Origin: Parietichytrium sp. I65-24A
Taxonomy: Eukaryota > Sar > Bigyra > Thraustochytrida > Thraustochytriidae
Assembly: GCA_012862575.1 (NCBI GenBank)
Contig: BLSF01000023.1
Coordinates: forward strand, 186,001 to 250,000
Direction of reading: 5' to 3'
Length of the DNA stretch: 64,000 bases
The position numbers and the translations under genes are program-made. Numbering within the stretch: position 1 is the first letter of the stretch; the number at the start of each line of letters is the position of its first letter. Positions 10,120-21,390 of the stretch are shown piece by piece. The notes under the pieces are model-generated. The model was given only the letters and a program-made list of their open reading frames with translations, was not told the DNA's origin and ran no database searches.

Positions 10120-12079
10120 CTTCAGTCTCCCTCTCTCTCTTCTCTCTTCTCTCTTGTCTCTTCTTTCTTGTTTTACAATCCTTTCTGCCCAGGACTGCCG
10201 ACGCTGCGGAACGTGGTCGCGCAGGTACTCAGTACTCGGTACTGACAGGTAGTACTCGGTACGCGGCGAGGACCCCTCTCCTTTTGTGCTGCGCTTGGTT
10301 AGAAGGTCGCACTGGCCGCGACTAGCAAAGTCGGGCTGTGTAGCGTGTAGCGTGTGGGGTGTGTGTGGTGAGAGTGAGTGTGTGGTGTGGAGAGACGCAC
10401 GAGGACCATGGCAGAGAGAGAGAGAGAGAGAGAGGTGTACTCGCTGTCTGCTCAGAAGCGAGCCAAGATGCATTGATGCAATGATGCATTGCGCGGGTGG
10501 CGACTTGCAAGGAACTTGGATTGTGAAGTGTTTGTATGTGTTTGTTTTCTGTTGATATGAGTCTGATTCTGCTCTCTAGAAGAGCTGAATACCCTTCGCG
10601 AACGCTGGGTGAGGCCGTGTGCTGGCGCTCGAGCGTGTCGGGTTCCCGGTGCGAAATGGATGTTGTGCGTGCGGAGGGGTGCGGGATGGGTTCAACGAGT
10701 GTACTCGAAAGCCTGTGCAGAGGCTTTAGGCACTCGAGTACAAGGTGCTCGCTCGTCAACACGCGAGTTCATGTGCACGTCCCAGGTCGAATCTCTCGGT
10801 TCTCCATTGGCCTGGTCTTGCGGAGTGGTGCGCAAGGAAAGAGACCCCGATGTCGTGCCATGCACGCCAAGTCGTGGATCCCTCGAAGGCCAGAATGCAC
10901 CAGAATGCACTAGAATGCACCAGAACCGTGATCGTGCCCTTTTCTCAGAGCTATCAGCCATTCTGGAAAGGCTTCTCGATCCTTTTACGCATCGTTCGCG
11001 GAGGATGCCCGAGGCATCTCGAGGCAATCTATCATGGCTTCCGCGTAGCTTGAGGGCTCTTTGCGTTGACAGCAGATTTGCAGGATTCAGAATTCAGCGA
11101 GCACTTTGCAATGTGCAATGTTCCCGGCAACGTCGACCGACCTGGCGTTGAGCCGAAGACCGCAAACGGAAGCCCGAGAGTAGATCAATTCTGTATCAAG
11201 AAAGAGCGCGCACAAAAGAGCGCGCACAAGAGCACACTTCGAATCATGTGCGATTGTTTCGCGTTGTTGTCATAAACAACCACGTTTGTCGCTCCGCAAC
11301 TCGCTCTTGCTGCTCAGCATCAACATCCTCATCAACATCAACATCAATAGCCTGATGTCCGAGCCCGGTGCTACAGAAAGAGATGCGTCGCGGGGTTGAG
11401 CTCATTCAATCAAATGCCGAGCCTTCCGACGCTGGAAATAGTACTGTCTCCATTTCCTGCATGAGACGCCAGAAACGAAGCAGCAGAGAGCGCAGTGTGC
11501 GTTGCACTATGCTCCTCCGAGTCAGGAAATGCTCTCCCAGCAAGAGCTATGAGTATTCGCACTGGCACGCACACTTTACGCACACTGCGCACCACACTGT
11601 CTGTTTCCTTTCTCGCATTTCTCTTTCGCTTCCTGGCCCTTGTTCTAGTCTCATTTTGTGCCACGGAGCTTCGAGTTAAGAAAATAAAGACTTACCAACC
11701 GAGCAATTGCCTTTTCTAAATAAAACCTCACAGTCAATTCTGATCATTCTGAATCTTGAATTCTAGCCGATGAGTTCCATCTCGCTCAGACTGCTCCGCC
11801 ACCTTTGCCGTCTACCTCCATCCAGCAGAGAGATCGTGAGCATTGCGAAGGGTAAAGGAAGAAGAATGGAAGAGTAAGTGCGCACTGCTTTCTCTGCTTT
11901 GGTTTCTCGAGGCTGCTCTCGCTCTTCTCGCTCTTCTCGTCGATCTACGCTGTATAACTGCAGTAGACTACGGTACCCAAACTGAAAATCGGATGAATGG
12001 GACCGCCATGATTTGCTCGGCTGGTCGTGTCAAGAAAGAAAGAATGAAAGCGCGATTCTATGTTCATTGACAGTGAAAA
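10120..12079. other. Intergenic region upstream of the methyltransferase, no gene supported
   Basis: Near the methyltransferase start the sequence is CT/GA-rich, with a cluster of GTACTCAGTACT-type motifs at 10221-10262, ACAC/GTGTG runs at 10350-10385 and an (AG)n tract. From 10500 to 12079 there are only short overlapping ORFs with no domain. CAGAATGCAC repeats occur at 10890-10923 and ATCAACATC repeats at 11320-11350. Confidence 0.55.
10413..10434. repeat. (AG)n dinucleotide repeat
   Basis: Eleven AG units about 300 bp upstream of the methyltransferase start (minus-strand gene), so a CT-rich leader or promoter tract on the coding strand. Confidence 0.9.
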
Positions 12080-13621
12080 TGAAAATGATGTCAAAGTAAG
12101 ACAGAAACATAGACACATAGAAGGACAACTGTGCGAAGCGACCACCACATTAACAGCGAGCCGAAAGTTTTCATCGTCGGTCAACAGAGAGAGAGAGACG
12201 TGGTGAAGGAAGGAGGGGGTGGAGGTCTCGGGTCTGGTTCATTAACACTTTCCTTACCAGCCGTTATGCGATCTGGCAACGTTGCGAAAGTCGTCTGTCC
12301 CCATCGCACACCTCTGTTACCCCAGGCACTAGCCGGACTACGATATGACCCAGATAGGTTTACTTGGGCTCTACGGTACGAAGTAGAATAAGTGTAGGAG
12401 AGTGCCGAAATCAACTACTCGAGGTACTCGAGTATAGCAAAGCTATATTCGTTATCTTTTCTGCTTAGCAAGTGGCGTTATCGCTACTCTTCCTCTCTCT
12501 CCTTCTCTCCGTGTCTTCTCCAAACAATTCACACGTTGTTTAGATTCAGGATTTGTACCGTACTCTGAGCATCTCTGAGCGAGTCTACAAGCTTTCGAAG
12601 TTGACGTTGACTGCGAGTCTACTCTAGCCAGCACTGACTGTGAGTACGTTCATTTAAGCTGTCAGTGCATATGATCAAGCAATGATTCGATCGCAGGAGA
12701 AGACGGCTTTTCGAAGCAGAGCTCTTTCTTTCCACCTACTCGTACCGGTAAAGTACTCAGTAGGTCTGGCTGCTCGAACGGAGGAGGGTGGGAATCAATT
12801 GACTGTATTTTATTTCATTTCTGTGAGAAAACAAATCTATCTATCTATGCATCTATCTTTGTTCATCAAAGTAGAATTCGATAACTCACAGTCAATAGTG
12901 TCAATAGATCAATCGATAGTTGAGTGGCAGTTCTATCTACTCTCGACTCGAAGATGCTCGTAGGCGACAACAGCGCGAAAGGAACTTTGAATCGGGCTCT
13001 TTTCAACACCCACACATCATCATCATTTGTCGTCTGCAGAGACTGTTTTGATTCTGTTGATCAAGAGAATCAAGAGCCCATTTTCACGTTTTCAGTCAGC
13101 GAGCTGCAGGAGATATCATATTCACACGATGGTGCGTCGTTTTTATTTCACTGCCGAAACAGCCGAAACCTCAACGTCCACGCCAGTTTGTCGTCCATGC
13201 CAGTGGCGCCAGAGGCACTCCCGACACACCCAACTCTTTGTTTTACGTCCACGGCTTTGAGAATCCCCTCGTTATGCTTACTGGTACTCACTGTCAGTGC
13301 CCCTCGCCGACAAACTAGACCGACGGCAGATTCATGGGTCAAGGAGAGAGGAGCGCAGTGGCCCAGTGCGCCTCAGAGTATCTCAGAGTATCTCAGAGTA
13401 CTCAGTACTGGGTTGACAACATGTACCACATTGTACCACCGAGTTTGCCTGTTTGCAAGCGAGCGGAAGATGTTGAAAGTTCGTCTTTTTTTCGTAAGAA
13501 AGAAGCTGACTGTCTTCGCAGGAGCGGTAGGGTTGCGATAGACGAGGATTAATCGGTTCAATTGTGGGCCAGATGAGCCGTGAGACTTTCGGGTTGAAGT
13601 TGCGAGGTTGCAAAAGTTGCA
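12080..13621. repeat. Direct repeat copy 1 (1.54 kb)
   Basis: Nearly identical to 13623-15141. It starts with TGAAAATGATGTCAAAG and ends with GTTGCAAAAGTTGCA. By eye there are about 18 substitutions and 9 small indels between the copies, including a 9-bp and a 10-bp length change and a differing block near 12655-12680 and 12845-12875. ORFs of 60-205 codons occur in both copies but have no recognisable domain and shift between copies, so I call no gene. It carries CTCGAG/GTAC-core motifs and a CTATCTAT microsatellite. Confidence 0.93.
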
Positions 13622-13622
13622 N
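13622..13622. other. Single ambiguous base (N) exactly at the junction of the two repeat copies
   Basis: The only N noticed in the window. It sits between the last base of copy 1 and the first base of copy 2, as expected when two contigs that share an overlap are placed end to end instead of merged. Confidence 0.9.
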
Positions 13623-15141
13623 TGAAAATGATGTCAAAGTAAGACAGAAACATAGACACATAGAAGGACAACTGTGCGAAGCGACCACCACATTAACAGC
13701 GAGCCGAAAGTTTTCATCGTCGGTCAACAGAGAGAGAGAGAGACGTGGTGAAGGAAGGAGGGGGTGGAGGTCTCGGGTGTCTCGGGTCTGGTTCATTAAC
13801 ACTTTCCTTACCAGCCGTTATGCGATCTGGCAACGTTGCGAAAGTCGTCTGTCCCCATCGCACACCTCTGTTACCCCAGGCACTAGCCGGACTACGATAT
13901 GACCCAGATAGGTTTACTTGGGCTCTACGGTACGAAGTAGAATAAGTGTAGGAGAGTGCCGAAATTAACTACTCGAGTTACTCGAGTATAGCAAAGCTAC
14001 ATTCGTTATCTTTTCTGCTTAGCAAGTGGCGTTATCGCTACTCTTCCTCTCTCCGTGTCTTCTCCAAACAATTCACACGTTGTTTAGATTCAGGATTTGT
14101 ACCGTACTCTGAGCATCTCTGAGCGAGTCTATAAGCTTTCGAATTTGACGTTGACTGTGAGTCTAGTCTAGCCAGCACTAACTGTGAGTGCGTTCATTTA
14201 CGCTGTCAGATCAATGATTTGATCGCAGGAGAAGACGGCTTTTCGAAGCAGAGCTCTTTCTTTCCACCTACTCGTACCGGTAAAGTACTCAGTAGGTCTG
14301 GCTGCTCGAACGGAGGAGGGTGGGAATCAATTGACTGTATTTTATTTCATTTCTGTGAGAAAACAAATCTATCTATCTATGCTTCATGAAAGTATAATTC
14401 GATAACTCACAGTCAATAGTGTCAATAGATCAATCGATAGTTGAGTGGCAGTTCTATCTACTCTCGACTCGAAGATGCTCGTAGGCGACAACAGCGCGAA
14501 AGGGGAACTTTGAATCGGGCTCTTTTCAACACCCACACATCATCATCATTTGTCGTCTGCAGAGACTGTTTTGATTCTGTTGATCAAGAGAATCAAGAGC
14601 CCATTTTCACGTTTTCAGTCAGCGAGCTGCAGGAGATATCATATTCACACGATGGTGCGTCGTTTTTATTTCACTGCCGAAACAGCCGAAACCTCAACGT
14701 CCACGCCAGTTTGTCGTCCATGCCAGTGGCGCCAGAGGCACTCCCGACACACCCAACTCTTTGTTTTACGTCCACGGCTTTGAGAATCCCCTCGTTATGC
14801 TTACCGGTACTCACTGTCAGTGCCCCTCGCCGACAAACTAGACCGACGGCAGATTCATGGGTCAAGGAGAGAGGAGCGCAGTGGCCCAGTGCGCCTCAGA
14901 GTATCTCAGAGTACTCAGTGCTGGGTTAACAACATCTACCACATTGTACTCAGTACCACCGAGTTTGCCTGTTTGCAAGCGAGAGGAAGATGTTGAAAGT
15001 TCGTCTTTTTTTCGTAAGAAAGAAGCTGACTGTCTTCGCAGGAGCGGTAGGGTTGCGATAGACGAGGATTAATCGGTTCAATTGTGGGCCAGATGAGCCG
15101 TGAGACTTTCGGGTTCAAGTTGCGAGGTTGCAAAAGTTGCA
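13623..15141. repeat. Direct repeat copy 2 (1.52 kb)
   Basis: Second copy of the 12080-13621 unit, 23 bp shorter overall. It is followed by unique sequence leading to the metalloprotease gene, while copy 1 is preceded by unrelated unique sequence. Either one haplotype each of a single locus, or a real recent tandem duplication. Confidence 0.93.
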
Positions 15142-15379
15142 AACCGGGCATTCTGTATGCTGTGCTGGCTGTGAGTACTGACAACCAAAAGTTTGGTGGG
15201 TCAGCCACGTCCAGGCCAACCTTCTGTTCCGCTTTCTCCAAGGGGCTGCTGTCAGCAAACCCGATAATTCACACCGCGCGGGCTGCCTTGGTCCTACCAC
15301 CGAGAGCAAGCACGCGAGGCGGCCTCTGAAATATTCTGAAACCCTCGAAAGGCACCTGGAGACTTGGTTCAAGCGCACA

Positions 15380-17767
15380 ATGAAGCTGTACAGAATAACT
15401 GCGCTTGTGCTCGCGTCGCTTGTTGCCCTGCTGTCCGACGTGCTCGGTGAAGATGATGTTGATGTTGCATTGGCAGTGGGCCAAGTGCAATTCACAAAGG
15501 TGCATGACAGCGCGATACCAAAGGCTGATCTTGTCGTACTGGATGCTGCTGGAAACACAATCTTTCAAGCAGTAAACCTGGAACTCGATACAAGCTCCAC
15601 CTTTTCTCATGCCGGAGTGGTGGTTGGCGGGTACAAGCCCGACCACGAGAAGAGCAGCATTATTCACAGCGTGGACTCGAGTAGAGCGCCTTCTACGTAC
15701 AAGCAGCGACTGGAGAATGGAGGTTGGGTCGTTGCCACCGCCATCGGGGGAGACGAGTACCACGTCATCGTCCTCTCCGAAGGGAAGTATACCAAAGTTC
15801 AGCCAGCGTCACATGTAGTGACCGATGAACGCATGAGAAGTTTGCTCGAAAGAGACGCACAGGACCTCAACACCAGCCCACACATCGTGCAGCGAAGAGC
15901 ACTTGACACGAACGACACACAGGCGTGTGGAGCCATGGTGCTAAACCAGACAGGGTTGTCTCATCTACAAGAGGCTTTTGCATCGTATACCAGAGGGAAG
16001 GGGTCTAACACTTCGGGGCCGGGGCATCTTGCAGACTTGGACTTGCACCTGAGCGAGTTTGCTCGACCAATGGATGATGATGATCACAAACACGGGAGGA
16101 GATTGATGGACAACTACCTCTACGAGCATCACGCCAAGTACTGGGAAGACTGCTACCCAGGCCAAGAAACAGTTCACTTTTTGGAAATTGGTATTGTTGC
16201 AGATTACGGCTACGTTGCGTCTTTTGGTTCAGCAGGGCAAGCTCTCAAAGCCCTCGAGTCGATGGTCTCTGCAGCCAATATGGTGCTGCACTTTCAGATG
16301 CATGTGCAACTGCGCGTGCGCGAGATCCTCCTCGTCGTCGGGTCGCTAGACTCTGAGGCGCATTTGGCAAACATTGACGACGACGCGAGTGGGGTGATTC
16401 GTCAGTTTTTTGAGGCCAATCCAGACGGCGAGTTTGGTTCGAGCTGCAAAGCATCAACCGACTGTGTCTGCGACGTTTCCTCCAACCGGACAGACTGCGG
16501 CAGAACGACGGTTTGTGGCATCTATCAGAGCTTGAACGTCATGACGTTATTCTCTGGCCAACTAGAAGGCGTTTTGCCTGAAAAACTCGAGCCTGTGGCT
16601 AATTCTTATCCGTTCGAGGATCTCGCCATCCAGAACCTGACCCAGCTCGCTCATTGGCATTTAATTACAAACTGCTACTCCTCACCCGGAACCATCGGAA
16701 TCGCATGGTCTGTAGAGCCCAATGAAAACCAGCCGCGCGCTGGCACATCGTGTATGTCGGGCATAAACACAGCGGTGAGCGCCAAAGCAGAGGACACATG
16801 GACCACCTTTGTACACGAGGTGGGACACTCCATCGGCATGCGCCATTCTTTTGAGGATGGGCAAGGGCAAACCGGCGGCTTGATGGACTATGGCGACGGC
16901 AAGTACGAGGGAATCTATCAGTTCAATGAAAAGTATCGGAAGGAAGAAGCTTGTGAGGAGCTGACTGTCTTACTTGAAACGAAAGCTTGCGATATCAGTG
17001 CTTCCCAGCGCCTGTTCACCCCCCCTGCGACTACCTGCGAGGTGCGCAATGGCGACTATCAGACCTACGGTTTGTACTGCGAAGGGGGATTTTGCCCAAT
17101 TTTCGATTCTGGCGAGATTGGCGAGTGCCAGCCCATTCCAGCAACACTGTTTTTCGGCCAAAAGCAGATCGAATTTATGCCTTCTGTCATCGGCACCCAG
17201 CTAAGTGGCTATGGTTTTCCAGTCTTGTACACATGGGCTCTTGCAGGTGACGATGTCATGTGCGAACAAACGCTAGATTCCCAATACGATCCAAACACCA
17301 TTGTGCTTGCCCGTCGCGGTTCGTGCTCTTTTGACGACAAAGCTAGTCTTGCTGTGAGTGCTGGCGCTGCGGGCCTTGTAATTTACAATGACGATGAGGA
17401 CGAGGAGCTCTTCAACATGTACGGGAACAACGGAGCTGTTCAGCTCAAGGTTGCCATGATTGGCTATAAAGATGGAATTGAAATTGCAAACACACTCGCC
17501 AAAGGGAAGCAAGTTGGGGGTTACTTTGGAGCTGCACCGCCGATCTACATCTCCTTCGAGGATGAGAGTCTTGAGGAAGATGGAGATAATTCTGCATTGA
17601 TTATTGGTGTTGCCGTTGCCGTCGTCGTGGCATTGGTATTGCTCGGCGTTGGGTTTCGCGTGCAAGCCAAACGCTCCCAACAAAAGAAGCTGGAGCGCGA
17701 GCAGCTCGAGGCTGCAGAAAAGAGTGTGTATCCTTATCCTTACCCGGGAGGCTTTCCGGATCTCTAA
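15380..17767 (+). CDS. ADAM/reprolysin-like zinc metalloprotease, type I membrane protein with PA domain
   Basis: 795 residues, single exon, ATG start. An N-terminal signal peptide (about 1-23: LVLASLVALLSDVLG) is followed by a propeptide-like region to about 240. The catalytic domain (about 255-540) opens with LEIGIVADYGYVASFGS and contains the zinc motif HEVGHSIGMRH (479-489) with the expected Glu480. GLMDYGDG (500-507) gives the Met-turn. This is the metzincin M12B pattern. A Cys-rich stretch (about 525-585) follows, then a protease-associated (PA) domain (about 600-715, with VLARRGSCSFDDKASLAVSA) and one transmembrane helix (about 739-759). A short basic cytosolic tail ends in Tyr/Pro repeats. 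The role is probably surface or secretory-pathway protein processing. The PA domain is not usual in animal ADAMs. No furin site is obvious; RRALD (172-176) and RRLMD (240-244) are possible maturation points. Confidence 0.85.
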   Translation: MKLYRITALVLASLVALLSDVLGEDDVDVALAVGQVQFTKVHDSAIPKADLVVLDAAGNTIFQAVNLELDTSSTFSHAGVVVGGYKPDHEKSSIIHSVDSSRAPSTYKQRLENGGWVVATAIGGDEYHVIVLSEGKYTKVQPASHVVTDERMRSLLERDAQDLNTSPHIVQRRALDTNDTQACGAMVLNQTGLSHLQEAFASYTRGKGSNTSGPGHLADLDLHLSEFARPMDDDDHKHGRRLMDNYLYEHHAKYWEDCYPGQETVHFLEIGIVADYGYVASFGSAGQALKALESMVSAANMVLHFQMHVQLRVREILLVVGSLDSEAHLANIDDDASGVIRQFFEANPDGEFGSSCKASTDCVCDVSSNRTDCGRTTVCGIYQSLNVMTLFSGQLEGVLPEKLEPVANSYPFEDLAIQNLTQLAHWHLITNCYSSPGTIGIAWSVEPNENQPRAGTSCMSGINTAVSAKAEDTWTTFVHEVGHSIGMRHSFEDGQGQTGGLMDYGDGKYEGIYQFNEKYRKEEACEELTVLLETKACDISASQRLFTPPATTCEVRNGDYQTYGLYCEGGFCPIFDSGEIGECQPIPATLFFGQKQIEFMPSVIGTQLSGYGFPVLYTWALAGDDVMCEQTLDSQYDPNTIVLARRGSCSFDDKASLAVSAGAAGLVIYNDDEDEELFNMYGNNGAVQLKVAMIGYKDGIEIANTLAKGKQVGGYFGAAPPIYISFEDESLEEDGDNSALIIGVAVAVVVALVLLGVGFRVQAKRSQQKKLEREQLEAAEKSVYPYPYPGGFPDL

Positions 17768-20369
17768 ATTATGTACCATAGAGAAGCAGTGACTTAGCGC
17801 CACCTCTGTTAGTAGTATTGATAGGAATTTATTTTCTTCTTCTCAGTTCTCAGTTAGGCACGAGCAACCTGCAAAATTTTGACGATCCTACAACGTTCGC
17901 TGCGATCACTGCAACAAGGAAACCACACCCGAATGCGAGTCGAGCTAAAAACACACACGCTCAACGCATCTCACGCTTCAACGGTCTTCAAAAAGTTCAA
18001 AATTCCAACACAAACGCTCCACAAAGACATCAACCACAACACCTCTAGCTGCTTTCTAGTGTGAGCCAACGGATCGTGGTTTGCAAATGGCTCGTGAGGC
18101 AGTCGAGAATTAAACGATGAGTGCCGTGAACTCTTAGAGCTCCAATGGCTTCCTCGCCCTGCATCTTAAGAACGTCGGGCAGAAGACGAGTGTGCACTGA
18201 TGATGTCCAAGTTAACCTTGACAACGAGCAAGAAAAACAACAAAAAGAAGAAACGAACTTGAGCAAGGAGGCCACGGAAGAGTGAGTGCCTTCCAAGCGA
18301 AAGTGTTCCCAAGAGCACGAGGGAACGGCAGCCAACGTTAACATTCGAAGCCAAGTGCTGCACAACCGCGCGTTCAACGTCTACATCACCGAGAACCCTT
18401 GCGGGCCACGCTAGCTAAGCTAGAGCGACACGCGAATACACTGTCGTCCGCAAACGGGGCAAGAAATTTCCACGCATCTTTCTTCACCTATCACTGTCAG
18501 TCCTGTCAATCAAGCGCTGCTTCTCCGCAATACCGGTGCTCAACATTCTCAACGGGCCAAGGCCTTTCTTTCGTTGACAGACTGACCGTTTGAAGTCCGA
18601 ACCAAATTTGAGTGGTACTGGTACATTCAAGTCGTTGGCTTTTTCACAATCAAAATAGACCGTGAGATAGGGCACTGTGACTCGTACTCATCGCGACTGT
18701 ATCGCTCCTACATAAGCTCCTGACGATGAATGGCTCGTCCATCTGAAAAGAAGGAGAGATGCGTCGATGGGCAGTACTCAAACTCCGCACAGACATTCAT
18801 TCGCAACAAACCGAAGGAGCCTTCGCCATCATTGCATCACTTGCGCGCGGAGAGTGCAAGTGACCCACCAGCATTTCCTAAAAACGCCCATCACCACAGC
18901 GAACGAAGGAGCGTTCGTTTGGCCAGGAGACGGAGGGGAACAATCGACTGTTCGCTGACCAGGGCTGAATTCCAGTGAGCAGCTCCTTGTTCGCTATTTG
19001 TGTTATAGCTGCAGATAGAGGGTGGAGAGTTTCAATCCGCTCTGCTGAACCTCGCCAGGTAGTGAAACGAGAGACCCGTAGGAAAGCTCTTACCCTGTTG
19101 CTATTGGGGAATAGGCAGTGCTAAGCAAAAAAGTCTGGCTGACCCTAGGTGGGTTGGAGTGGGGATTCAGAACTCCACTTTGGGTGGGGTACTCAGTACC
19201 GGTAGTGTAGGCACTAGAAAATCGGAGAGCCAGGAGAAGGAGAATAAAGGAAAAGGAAAAACTTTTCATTGGGCTCATTGAGATTGACTTTGAAAGCGAA
19301 AGTGACCGCGGATCAAAACGGGTAAAAGTAATTTCGCGCGAGTCGACTGTCTGTGAGAGCCAAGTAGGCGGAACAATTCAGACTTTTGATTCATAGGCAG
19401 AACATTAAATCAAATTCAGGAATCAGGAATCAGGCTCCGCTTCTCCCTCTCCTTTTGGGACCGAAATTCTGCACATTGTCTGAATTACGAAGCAAGACGT
19501 CCGGAATTCAGGTAGTCGAGTCTGCTTCCAAGGTAGTCCACGTCAAAAGCAAAGGTGAGGGCGGAAGGGTTCAGAAATTCAGGCAGTCTTGTGCGACACA
19601 TTGGACCTGGCATCTGTGTATTCCAAAGCTTGATCTGAATCGCATCCAGGTTTGGCAGTCACAGAGATACCTATCGCTGTTTGTCTATTGACCTGTCGAG
19701 ACCGATCGGTCCGACAAAAGGTTGGAATCACGTCGCAGATTTGCAAACAGCGGCTGGTGTTGAACAGGACAGCAACACCAAACACCTTTCACAGAAAAGA
19801 CCTTCAGCCCAACAACAGTATGGAAACAATGACACACCAATCCGCGCAACTAGGCAGGGGCCGCCCGCATTCGGAAGCGATTCTGATGGGCTCCTCCAGT
19901 TCGTTGCCGCCGACAATGGCGGCCCTGATGGAACTCCATGGCGCTTTTGTGCACGCAATCTCTTTGGAGTGGGCCATTGGCAACTTGAATGACTTGCAGC
20001 AGAGTCGCGGGGCGTGCTCGACGCAAAACCAGAGCAGAAAAAGGGACTGAGCTTGAGCGAGCTCCTCCCATATCCGCTGTACAAATTGAACGGACAACAA
20101 AGAGAAGAACAGACAAACTTGACGAAACAATCCTTGCTCACGCCAATCGCACTCATGGAGAGCGCGGTCGGCGGTTGAGCTGCCCGCTGTGTAAACCACT
20201 GTACGTAATTTTGAAAACATTTAAAGTAAAGCTAATTCGCAACATTTATCATCTTTCGTCTCCAGAGCCGGAAAAGTCCTCCGCTGCCCACGACACAGGG
20301 CACCGAAGAACGTGAAAATTAGGACATCACCATTTTTAAATGATTAATTTGGTGGAATCCAGATACTCT
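17768..20369. other. Intergenic region, no gene supported
   Basis: About 2.6 kb with only short ORFs overlapping on both strands (largest 142 codons at 19728-20156 minus), none with a recognisable domain. A GTACTCAGTACCGGTA motif is at 19188-19203. An A-rich stretch downstream of the metalloprotease stop (near 17825) may hold its 3' processing signals. Confidence 0.55.
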
Positions 20370-20611
20370 ATTCGTGTCTTCCAGTCTGTATCCGTCGGCC
20401 GGATGCCGGACGACTCTTTCCAGACTCGCTGGGACATAAATTACTCTCTCTCGATGTGTCATGCATCGCCCATCGAACCATTTGCAAACGCCTCTTCGAA
20501 CTTTCCGAGGCGCACGGCGAAGACATGCCGTTTAGCGTGGTCGCCGGAGGATCATCAACACTCCTCTCACACAATTACTACAAGTTGCAACACCCCGATG
20601 ATAACGTCTCC
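20370..20611 (-). repeat. Degenerate duplicate of the 3' end of the small membrane-protein gene
   Basis: On the minus strand this block aligns by eye with 20662-20906. Shared stretches are GACGTTATCATCGGxGTGTTGCA, GTGTTGATGATCCTCCG and CCACGCTAAACGGC. It keeps the end of the coding part (DVIIGVLQLV) plus 3' flanking sequence, but lacks the stretch encoding PFVGWFWAIV. It is therefore a partial, decayed tandem copy, not a gene. Confidence 0.75.
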
Positions 20612-20661
20612 GCAAAAAAAATTGAGACAACAGCTTTTCAAATTTATTTTAGATACTTCTT

Positions 20662-20906
20662 CTCATGACGGTCAAGCTGGCTGTACCCGTCAACCGGACG
20701 ACGCTTTCCTGGGACATACTCCGCTCTCTCGGAATGTGTCAAGCAACGCACATTCTGCATACGCCCCGTTGAACCTTCAATGGCGTATGATGAAGATGCG
20801 CCGTTTAGCGTGGTCGGCGGAGGATCATCAACACACCCCACACAATCGCCCAGAACCACCCCACGAAAGGAATTACAAGCTGCAACACTCCGATGATAAC
20901 GTCTGC
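20662..20906 (-). repeat. Gene-proximal unit of the same duplication
   Basis: This contains the 3' end of the small ORF at 20805-21059 and about 140 bp of following sequence. Identity to the distal unit is roughly two thirds by eye, so the duplication is old compared with the 12-15 kb direct repeat. Confidence 0.75.
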
Positions 20907-21059
20907 AAGATCGTTTCCGAGCGCCCCGGCGATAATCACCCCAATACCGAAGAAGAAGCAGTTTATGAGACCAAGGACCACCTGCAGCGTGCTGTCAGGA
21001 TAGATTGGCACTTTACCCGCAAAGGTCCTGTCGACCACCTCCGTGAGAACGTTTGGCAT
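20805..21059 (-). CDS. Small two-helix membrane protein, unassigned
   Basis: 84 residues from the first ATG (21059-21057). Two hydrophobic segments are joined by a short polar loop: LGLINCFFFGIGVIIAGAL, then GNDLADVIIGVLQLV, then IPFVGWFWAIVWGVLMIL. The Asn-Cys-Phe-Phe and Gly-Trp-Phe-Trp pattern recalls small TM2- or SPEC3/Stum-like membrane proteins, but I cannot assign a family. The frame is open for 44 more codons upstream without an ATG and then meets a stop, so a spliced 5' exon is possible. The coding part looks real because hydrophobicity is ordered and the 3' end has been duplicated downstream. Function unknown. Confidence 0.5.
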   Translation of the reverse strand: MPNVLTEVVDRTFAGKVPIYPDSTLQVVLGLINCFFFGIGVIIAGALGNDLADVIIGVLQLVIPFVGWFWAIVWGVLMILRRPR

Positions 21060-21390
21060 TTTCCCGTAAATATCCTGCTCTCTTGCCGCGCCCCCTTCCC
21101 AGCTCTCGTTCTGCTTCTGCCCGGCTGAGTTGTCCACACGTCCGACAGCGTTTTGCACCGAGTTGGCGAAATGCGAACCAATCGGGATCAATCAAGTGCG
21201 ACTCAAAGGTTCCAGCCTGTGCTGGGGTTTCGCTTGGCGAGGATCTTTCTCCTAGTAGTCCTACCACCTCATAGGTGGTCGAACATCTTGCATCGCTGAT
21301 AGAGATCGCTGAGGCTGAGAGATGTGGAGGGGTAGACAATCATCCAGACCTTGCTGTAAGGTCGAATGCACAACTATGCACGAGTACACG
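21060..21390. other. Short region between small membrane-protein ORF and GTPase gene
   Basis: 331 bp. The minus strand carries a second open frame (21339-21013), which could supply a 5' exon for the small membrane protein, but no splice pair is convincing. Both flanking genes run on the minus strand, so this also holds the 3' flank of the GTPase gene. Confidence 0.45.

Noticed and set aside
12924-14929. ORFs of 77-205 codons present in both direct-repeat copies (for example 13027-13260 and 14550-14783)
   Set aside because: Duplication of the DNA alone explains their repetition; no domain, overlapping frames, and lengths differ between copies.
19728-20156. 142-codon minus-strand Cys/Ser-rich ORF
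   Set aside because: Cysteines show no regular spacing; competing ORFs on both strands; no domain.
20340-21128. 262-codon plus-strand ORF with internal repeats
   Set aside because: The repeats are the antisense of the duplicated 3' end of the small membrane-protein gene, which explains both the open frame and the repetition.
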